DNA of 46,718 nt from Hydrococcus sp. Prado102 (GTDB taxonomy: Bacteria; Cyanobacteriota; Cyanobacteriia; Cyanobacteriales; Microcystaceae), in the NCBI GenBank assembly GCA_025454425.1, contig JALOOL010000008.1, positions 1 to 46,718 on the forward strand. The letters are read 5' to 3'. A model generated the notes under the pieces. The model ran no database searches, was not told the origin of the DNA, and was given only the letters and a program-made list of their open reading frames with translations. The stretch's first letter is position 1; every line of letters starts with the position of its first letter. Positions 41,853 to 46,718 of this stretch are shown here, one piece after another. Both the position numbers and the translations under genes were made by a program.

Positions 41853-42068
41853 ATGAGCGAAGAATTCAAAGCAGGCGATCGCGTTCGCTGGAAGAGTTCT
41901 AGCGGAGAAATCGAAGGAGAAATTAAAGAAAAGCTTACCGAGGAAACGCAAATTAAAGGACATCATGTAAAAGCTTCTGAGGAGAACCCGCAGTATTTAG
42001 TTGAAAGCAGTAAAACAGGCAAAGAAGCCGCCCATAAACCCGAATCATTAGAAAAAATAGAGGAATAA
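41853..42068 (+). CDS. DUF2945 / hypervirulence-associated (HVA1, Tudor-like) protein
   Basis: The 71-residue protein has the small beta-barrel pattern of the DUF2945/HVA1 family: 'FKAGDRVRWKSSSGEIEGEI' followed by 'THVKASEENP'-like residues (here 'KGHHVKASEENPQYLVESSK') and 'GKEAAHKPESLEKI'. Members occur in bacteria and fungi and are often encoded beside DUF3140 and stress genes. A Tudor-like fold and a nucleic-acid or protein-binding role are proposed but not established. The TAA is 2 bp before the GTG of the DUF3140 gene, so the two are translationally coupled. Confidence 0.85.
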   Translation: MSEEFKAGDRVRWKSSSGEIEGEIKEKLTEETQIKGHHVKASEENPQYLVESSKTGKEAAHKPESLEKIEE

Positions 42069-42070
42069 TC

Positions 42071-42403
42071 GTGACTAAAAGCGACAAAGAAATTATTCAG
42101 GAATTTCAAGAAGCGGTCAATATGAGCGCCCAAGAATTAGAATCCTGGTTAAAAACGAAAGAATCAGAAGAAGTCGGTCAAAAAGATGGTGGTAGCGAAT
42201 CGAAAGGACATGAATCGGGACGGCGCATTGTAGAACTGCTCGACAAAAAACAGTCAGAGTATGATGAAGAAGATATATCTCAGATGAAAAGAGTTGTTAG
42301 CTACGTTCATCGCCATTCTGCGCAACGTCCCTCTGGAGATGTAGAAAATACTCGTTGGCGCTATTCTCTAATGAATTGGGGACGCGATCCGCTCAAAGAA
42401 TAG
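42071..42403 (+). CDS. DUF3140 family protein
   Basis: The 110-residue helical protein matches DUF3140: 'EIIQEFQEAVNMSAQELESW', 'ESGRRIVELLDKK', then 'DISQMKRVVSYVHRHSAQRP' and 'NTRWRYSLMNWGRDPLK', the conserved W-rich C-terminus. It is commonly encoded beside DUF2945, and the pair is inferred to act together under stress; biochemical function is unknown. The start is a GTG at 42071, two bases after the DUF2945 stop. It converges on the DUF1206 gene with only 8 bp between the stop codons. Confidence 0.87.
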   Translation: MTKSDKEIIQEFQEAVNMSAQELESWLKTKESEEVGQKDGGSESKGHESGRRIVELLDKKQSEYDEEDISQMKRVVSYVHRHSAQRPSGDVENTRWRYSLMNWGRDPLKE

Positions 42404-42411
42404 CAACAAAA

Positions 42412-43245
42412 CTAGACGGCAATGCGACGATAGCGAGCCTCAAATAACGAATATATGGCATAAGCTATCAAACCAATCGCTACTAATCCTAAAATCCACG
42501 CCCCATAGGGTTGTTGTTCCAGCGTTGCCAATGCTTCTCCAAGTCCCTTAGCTTGATTTGCATTGGAATGTCGTGCCGCTTGAATGAAAAATATCCCAAT
42601 AATAGCAAAAACAACAGCACGAGAAGCAATTCCCAACCTACCCACGCGCATTGCCCAAGTTCGCTCTGTATCGTTCATTTGTTGCCATTTTAAATGGCGG
42701 CGAAACTTGCCCTTAAATGCTTCATAAAGATATGCGATCGCAACGCCAATCGTTACCACACCCGCCAATCCTACCATCCATTGTCCAAAGGGTTGAGCGA
42801 GGAATCGCGCCGTCCAATCTTTTGTAGAGTCGCCACCGCCGCCACCGGAACCGAGAATCAGTTTAATAGCTGTTGCTGCTAAACCTGCATAAGCAAAAGC
42901 ACTAAAAGTATAGCCGAGACGTTGAGCAATTCGTTTAGCATCGCCGTCTTGACTGGTTCTTTCTGGGTCGAATATTGCTTCCACCAAGCGCCAGATTGCA
43001 TATCCGATTAGTCCCACCGTAACAATACCCAGCAAAAATTTTCCAAACGGTTGATTAATTATTTCTTCCAATGCGCCGCTAGTATCGGTCGTTTTTCCCC
43101 CAACGCCAAAAGCTGCCTGTGCTGCTAGCAAACCGACAATAAAATAGACTGTGCCTTTAGCTGCATGACCCAATCTCGCCAATTTCTCAACCCAAGGATG
43201 AGCGGCGACTTGTCGTGCTGGCTGTTGAATGTTATCAAATTTCAT
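42412..43245 (-). CDS. DUF1206 integral membrane protein
   Basis: The 277-residue membrane protein consists of three repeats of two membrane helices, as in the DUF1206 family. The repeat starts read 'LARLGHAAKGTVYFIVGLLA', 'AQRLGYTFSAFAYAGLAATA' and 'VGRLGIASRAVVFAIIGIFF'; each repeat ends near a 'QPFGxxxLGxVxxG.IxYAxxRLxEA' segment ('NQPFGKFLLGIVTVGLIGYA', 'EQQPYGAWILGLVAIGLIAY'). Six helices in total. The family is common in Actinobacteria and cyanobacteria and its role is not known. It converges on the DUF3140 gene and completes the stress block. Confidence 0.88.
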   Translation of the reverse strand: MKFDNIQQPARQVAAHPWVEKLARLGHAAKGTVYFIVGLLAAQAAFGVGGKTTDTSGALEEIINQPFGKFLLGIVTVGLIGYAIWRLVEAIFDPERTSQDGDAKRIAQRLGYTFSAFAYAGLAATAIKLILGSGGGGGDSTKDWTARFLAQPFGQWMVGLAGVVTIGVAIAYLYEAFKGKFRRHLKWQQMNDTERTWAMRVGRLGIASRAVVFAIIGIFFIQAARHSNANQAKGLGEALATLEQQPYGAWILGLVAIGLIAYAIYSLFEARYRRIAV

Positions 43246-43290
43246 AAATGTATTCCTTAATGATGTAAGCTATCAGGTTTTTTAAGATGA

Positions 43291-43408
43291 GGGAATAGGG
43301 AATGGGGAGTAGGGAATAGGGCATGGGGAATGGGGAATAGGGAATGGGGAATGGGGAGTAGGGAGTAGGGCATGGGGAATGGAGAATGGGGAATGGGGAA
43401 TAGGGAAC
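43291..43408. repeat. GGGAATAGGGAATGGGG minisatellite
   Basis: About 118 bp of imperfect tandem repeats of GGGAATA, GGGAATG, GGGAGTA and GGGCATG lie between two minus-strand genes. G-rich on the plus strand and C-rich on the minus strand, it is of the same style as other low-complexity spacer repeats here and may fold into quadruplex-like or slipped structures. Confidence 0.75.
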
Positions 43409-43466
43409 AGTAAAAAGATTGAGATAGATTTGGCTAGTTTTAAGAATTAGGAAGTTTAAATGCGTT

Positions 43467-45887
43467 TTAGGTTAACTCCGCTTTTAGGCGAACTCGTCCA
43501 AATGGTTCGATAAACAAACTATTTTCTTGAATTTCAACTTCTGTCTCGTTTACCCAAGCTTGCTTGACATCGACACCGTGCAAGCATAGTCGAACTTTTT
43601 GGTAAGGAAAGGGGTAGTCACCTTGCTTATCCCAACTCAGTTCTAAAAACTCTCCACTGGGGATGAGTTGGAAGTCATCAACGCGCCATTTTCCATAGCC
43701 ATCGCCAGCATCGCTATAGATGCGTCCTTCACAAATTCCCTGCTTCGATGGATAAAGATGAAAAAGCAACTCATCGTCTATTTGCATCGGTAAAATCGTT
43801 CCTGCTCTTACTAGTATGGGTATTCGTTCTAGCGGTGCTTGCAAATTGAATTGCTGCGATCCTGCGATCGCGGTATCTTCCCAGAAATCGTACCAATCCC
43901 CTTTTGGAAGCAGGAGAACGCGAGAAGTAGCCTTTTTCTCGACAATAGGACAAATTAAAAGCGCATCGCCCAACAAAAACGCATCGTCGATATTCCAAAG
44001 ATCGCTATTGGTACTATCGACCCAAAATAACGGACGAACTAATGGATAACCCTTTTGATTCGCTTCCCAAGCTAAGGTGTAGAAGTAAGGCATCAGGCGA
44101 TAGCGCAAGCGCAAGAAGTCGCGAATAATAGTAAGTATTGGCTCGCCAAACGTCCAAGGAGCGCGAGGTTTGGAATTGTTAGCCGAATGGGTGCGACAAA
44201 ACGGCAAAAAGCACGACATCTGAAACCAGCGCAGGTATAATTCAGCACCAGGATTGCCTTTAAATCCCCCAATATCGGCTCCGCTATAAGGTATCCCCGA
44301 TAAACCTAGATTCAAGACTGTTGCGATCGTAACGCGCAATGCCTCCCAAGTTATTTCAATATCGCCCGTCCAAGTCCAGGCATAACGTTGCAATCCCGCC
44401 CATCCCGCACGAGAAACGATAAAAGGTCGTCGTTCGGGATGATAGACGCACAGTGCTTCGTATCCCGCTTGTGCTTGCAGCAATCCATAGACGTTATGTG
44501 CCTCGCGGTGGTCGCCTCCTCTCCCTTCGAGAAAATGTTGGGTCTTGTGTGGCGGTAAGGAAGGATCGCCCCACTGGACAAAGACTGCGGGTTCGTTCAT
44601 ATCGTGCCAGAACCCATAGAAGCCTAAATCGAGGAGATATTCATACTGCCGACTCCACCAGTGACGAGCCTGCGGGTTGGTAAAATCGGGAAAGGCACAT
44701 TCACCGGGCCAAACGCTTGCAATAACGGGTTCTCCATTGGGAAGCTTGCAAAAAATATCTTGTTCTCGACCTTCCTGAAATAATTTGTTGCTGCGATCGA
44801 CTTTGACACCAGGGTTAATAATAGTAATTAGCCTTACCCCTTTTTCATTCATTTCTGCGGCAAATGTTTGAAGATGGGGAAAGCGATCGCGATCGATGGT
44901 AAAGGCACGAAATCCGTCGAGACAATCGATATCTAAGTGCATGGCACTCAAAGGGATATCGTGGCTTTCAAAATTCTTAGCCGTTTCGCGCAGTGCCTTT
45001 TCTTTCTCGTAACCCCAACGGGAATGATGATAGCCTAGCGCCCAACGAGGCGGCAAAAAAGGGCGACCCGTTAATTGCGTGTAACGATCTAGCAATTGCG
45101 GGAGCGTACCACTTGCAAAATAATAACGCAATGCTCCCCCACCAAATTCAGCTACAGCTAACTTTTCAAACCGAAATTTGGCAGGATAAGGGTTTTCATA
45201 GAAGATTTCGTAACTACCTGCCGAATGCAAGCCTAAATAAACCGGAATGCAAATATAAAGCGGATCTTTACCTTTTCCGTATTTCCCTTCAGCGTCGCGG
45301 TTCCACATCTGATAGGTTGTTGCTTGTCTGAGGTTTAGCGGTGCGGCGCGTTCTCCTAATCCATAAATACATTCATCATCTCTGAGTTGCGCTTGATGCA
45401 GCCAACCCGAAATGCTCGTTTGAGAGGTTTTCTCTGTTCGTCTTTGGGGCGGGAATTCTTGGCGTAGCGTTTTTCCTTGGGCGTTTTGATATGCGATCGC
45501 GCCATCGCCGTATACAATAATTTTTAGTGTAGGGCTTGCGATTTCCCAGCGATCGCCTTTTTCTTCAAAGGTCGTTTTTACTTCTTCCCAATCTTGCTCG
45601 ATAATGCCGTAGGGAATGGGTGGAATATTAGGTTTCCAGTCTACTCGAACGAGATCGGGAGTAAGAAAGTAGATTTCTAATTCGAGGCTTTCAAAATAAA
45701 AATATCCTCCTTGCGCGATTCGTTCGGCTTTTACAAGGTTGCCACTTGGTTCGTAAATTTCTAAAGGTTGGGCGCTTCGATATTTACGTTCTAATAAATC
45801 TCGTTTGATTGGATAGACAAGCGATCCAAAGAATCTTCGGAATTTGATGAGGCGAAACGTCAATGATAATTGCTTTAAGAGATTCAT
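43467..45887 (-). CDS. Glycoside hydrolase family 31 alpha-glucosidase
   Basis: The 806-residue enzyme belongs to GH31 (alpha-glucosidase/alpha-xylosidase). Catalytic nucleophile: 'YGFWHDMNEPAVFVQW' (the Asp of DMNEP, near residue 427). Acid/base Asp: 'QRYAWTWTGDIEITW' (GD, near residue 507). Other landmarks: 'YGLGERAAPLNLR' and 'LPPRWALGYHHSRWGYEKEK' preceding the barrel, and 'VRPLFW' after it. No signal peptide, so cytoplasmic; it likely releases glucose from maltose, oligosaccharides or glycogen-derived glucans, but transglucosylating relatives cannot be excluded. No sugar transporter is adjacent. Upstream is the decayed cas4 fragment. Confidence 0.93.
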   Translation of the reverse strand: MNLLKQLSLTFRLIKFRRFFGSLVYPIKRDLLERKYRSAQPLEIYEPSGNLVKAERIAQGGYFYFESLELEIYFLTPDLVRVDWKPNIPPIPYGIIEQDWEEVKTTFEEKGDRWEIASPTLKIIVYGDGAIAYQNAQGKTLRQEFPPQRRTEKTSQTSISGWLHQAQLRDDECIYGLGERAAPLNLRQATTYQMWNRDAEGKYGKGKDPLYICIPVYLGLHSAGSYEIFYENPYPAKFRFEKLAVAEFGGGALRYYFASGTLPQLLDRYTQLTGRPFLPPRWALGYHHSRWGYEKEKALRETAKNFESHDIPLSAMHLDIDCLDGFRAFTIDRDRFPHLQTFAAEMNEKGVRLITIINPGVKVDRSNKLFQEGREQDIFCKLPNGEPVIASVWPGECAFPDFTNPQARHWWSRQYEYLLDLGFYGFWHDMNEPAVFVQWGDPSLPPHKTQHFLEGRGGDHREAHNVYGLLQAQAGYEALCVYHPERRPFIVSRAGWAGLQRYAWTWTGDIEITWEALRVTIATVLNLGLSGIPYSGADIGGFKGNPGAELYLRWFQMSCFLPFCRTHSANNSKPRAPWTFGEPILTIIRDFLRLRYRLMPYFYTLAWEANQKGYPLVRPLFWVDSTNSDLWNIDDAFLLGDALLICPIVEKKATSRVLLLPKGDWYDFWEDTAIAGSQQFNLQAPLERIPILVRAGTILPMQIDDELLFHLYPSKQGICEGRIYSDAGDGYGKWRVDDFQLIPSGEFLELSWDKQGDYPFPYQKVRLCLHGVDVKQAWVNETEVEIQENSLFIEPFGRVRLKAELT

Positions 45888-46251
45888 AACTACAAATACA
45901 AGAACGCAAGGATAAATAATGGGTTACGTTGGTTTTTGCGATCTGCGTTGGCGTTAGCCTGCCGTCAGGCACAGGAATCGCTTAGAGTCGTAATCTCTCA
46001 AAAAATTATTTTGACCAATCCAAAAATATTTTATGAATTCTAAAAAATTATTTCTTCTATCTATTGACAAAATGTTTTTCTATTGCTTTGGGCTGAATTT
46101 CAGAAGAAATTGCTCAGTTTGTTAATCGACACTCCTTCCTAAAGATTGATTTTAATTTCTCTCTAAAGTTGGATTTTTTCTTTTGAAAAGTCTAATTTCG
46201 TTAGCAAGTCTAGATAAATTAGTTGGGTTCATCATATCGGTAAGCTTTTAT
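45888..46251. other. Spacer between GH31 and the cas4 remnant
   Basis: This 364-bp, mostly AT-rich region contains a GC-rich dispersed-repeat-like block at ~45942-45987 (GCGTTAGCCTGCCGTCAGGC), but no CRISPR direct repeats, cas1 or cas2 coding sequence. A 27-codon frame at 46152-46235 (minus) has an ATG ATG start but no family resemblance. It is where cas4 C-terminus, cas1 and cas2 would be expected, so a deletion probably joined the cas remnant to the GH31 promoter region. Confidence 0.5.
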
Positions 46252-46476
46252 TTAAAAGAAGTTTTCGCGATCGCATTTAAGCCATATAGCGCGAACTTGC
46301 CAAGTATCTTCGCGATTTTCTTCTCCAAAAGTATGAACGCGATCGTGTAAACTTGTGCCTTCAATTGTATATTGATTGTCTTCAAATTCTCCAGCACAAA
46401 ACATCCGCCAACAGCGATGGGGACAGTAGGCATAATGATTGAGTGCAGCAATTGGAATATAGTCTATTTCGCTCAT
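46252..46476 (-). pseudogene. cas4: Truncated Cas4 (N-terminal ~74 residues)
   Basis: Starting at the ATG at 46476, the frame reads as the N-terminus of a RecB-like Cas4 exonuclease: 'DYIPIAALNHYAYCPHRCWR' with the first Fe-S cluster Cys pair, then 'TIEGTSLHDRVHTFGEENRE' and 'TWQVRAIWLKCDRE'. Full Cas4 is about 180-210 aa and carries the nuclease motifs (GxxD, ExK) and a C-terminal Cys triad; these are missing, as the frame ends at TAA 46252-46254 just after the N-terminal part. In active systems Cas4 trims prespacers with Cas1-Cas2. It overlaps the cas6 stop by 4 nt (ATGA), the normal operon arrangement. Confidence 0.85.
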
Positions 46477-46718
46477 AATTTTCTTCTTACCATTCCCATT
46501 CCCATTGTGGTTTTCCGTCCGATTCCGCAATACAGCGCAAAATCAGCTAAAGCATTTAGTTGTTGAATTTGTATTGGATCGATCGCTTGCTCGCTCGTAT
46601 AATTATGCATAAGGACAAGCATTTGCCCAAGGATGTTGCGATCGCGGCGTTCCTAAAATATTAGTAATCTTTAAATCAGCAGATCCTAAATGCCAGGGAG
46701 TATCGGGATTTAGATTCA
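46473..46718 (-). pseudogene. cas6: Cas6 endoribonuclease, frameshifted 3' part
   Basis: The minus strand continues from the right edge as a Cas6: 'NPDTPWHLGSADLKITNILG' and 'TPRSQHPWANACPYA' in one frame, ending at a TAA (46603-46605). The adjacent frame then gives 'IDPIQIQQLNALADFALYCG' and 'GIGRKTTMGMGMVRRKL' up to a TGA that overlaps the cas4 ATG. The last block is the glycine-rich loop that defines Cas6 RNA-processing enzymes. Omitting one base near 46608 would rejoin the frames, so one frameshift suffices; a sequencing error is possible. The cas6-cas4 order matches type I-D operons (cas10d-csc2-csc1-cas6-cas4-cas1-cas2). Confidence 0.8.

Noticed and set aside
43291-43408. GGGAATA-type tandem block considered as CRISPR or telomere-like
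   Set aside because: Units are short, contiguous and imperfect, with no spacers; it is a minisatellite in an intergenic position.
46152-46235. 27-codon minus-strand frame between GH31 and the cas4 remnant
   Set aside because: Too short to support, with no family resemblance and no relation to cas1 or cas2.

Overview
This is chromosomal DNA of a cyanobacterium. Three things point there: the octamer GCGATCGC (HIP1) and its GCGATCG/CGATCGC variants recur dozens of times inside and between genes; several gene families are cyanobacterial (a DgdA-type galactolipid synthase next to KtrB, an RRM RNA-binding protein, a CrtU/CruE-type carotenoid enzyme); and the spacers are full of low-complexity and hairpin repeats typical of filamentous or colonial cyanobacteria. 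The moderate AT content and repeat style fit a Pleurocapsa/Chroococcales-like genome, but the species cannot be fixed from this window.

Layout. 1-9.6 kb: 3' end of an ExbD-type gene, a lipoprotein solute-binding protein, a DUF938 protein, a GNAT acetyltransferase next to a methyltransferase, three small proteins, a class III aminotransferase resembling HpnO, a CPBP membrane protease and gltX. 9.6-18.7 kb: a MarR regulator behind a clear inverted-repeat operator, a coding remnant lacking a start codon, a carotenoid desaturase-like flavoprotein with an inserted Rieske domain, a degenerate PEP-synthase-like protein, a mini zinc ribbon, deoC, recO and an MFS exporter. 18.7-24 kb: dgdA(ktrE)-ktrB-ktrA (digalactolipid synthesis and Na+-dependent K+ uptake), an ABC-2 permease, an RRM protein, then a 53-residue basic protein behind a structured RNA spacer.

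24.1-34.5 kb: ten minus-strand genes forming a surface-polysaccharide locus: three GT4 and three GT2 glycosyltransferases, an alpha/alpha-toroid protein, a methyltransferase and a carbohydrate-type sulfotransferase, with a PPP-family phosphatase at the promoter-proximal end. It suggests assembly of a methylated and perhaps sulfated glycan; no polymerase, flippase or export gene is present here.

34.6-43.2 kb: miaE, then a dense set of small hydrophilic or glycine-zipper proteins of stress-associated families (two LEA/YtxH-like paralogues, a KGG protein, a YghA-type SDR, DUF2945, DUF3140, DUF1206 and orphans) surrounding a single SF1 helicase-like ATPase. I read this as a stress or desiccation-tolerance island. 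43.4-46.7 kb: a GH31 alpha-glucosidase and, at the right edge, a decaying CRISPR-Cas remnant: a frameshifted cas6 3' end overlapping a cas4 cut off after about 74 codons, in the cas6-cas4 order of type I-D systems.

No rRNA, tRNA, complete insertion sequence or CRISPR array was recognised.
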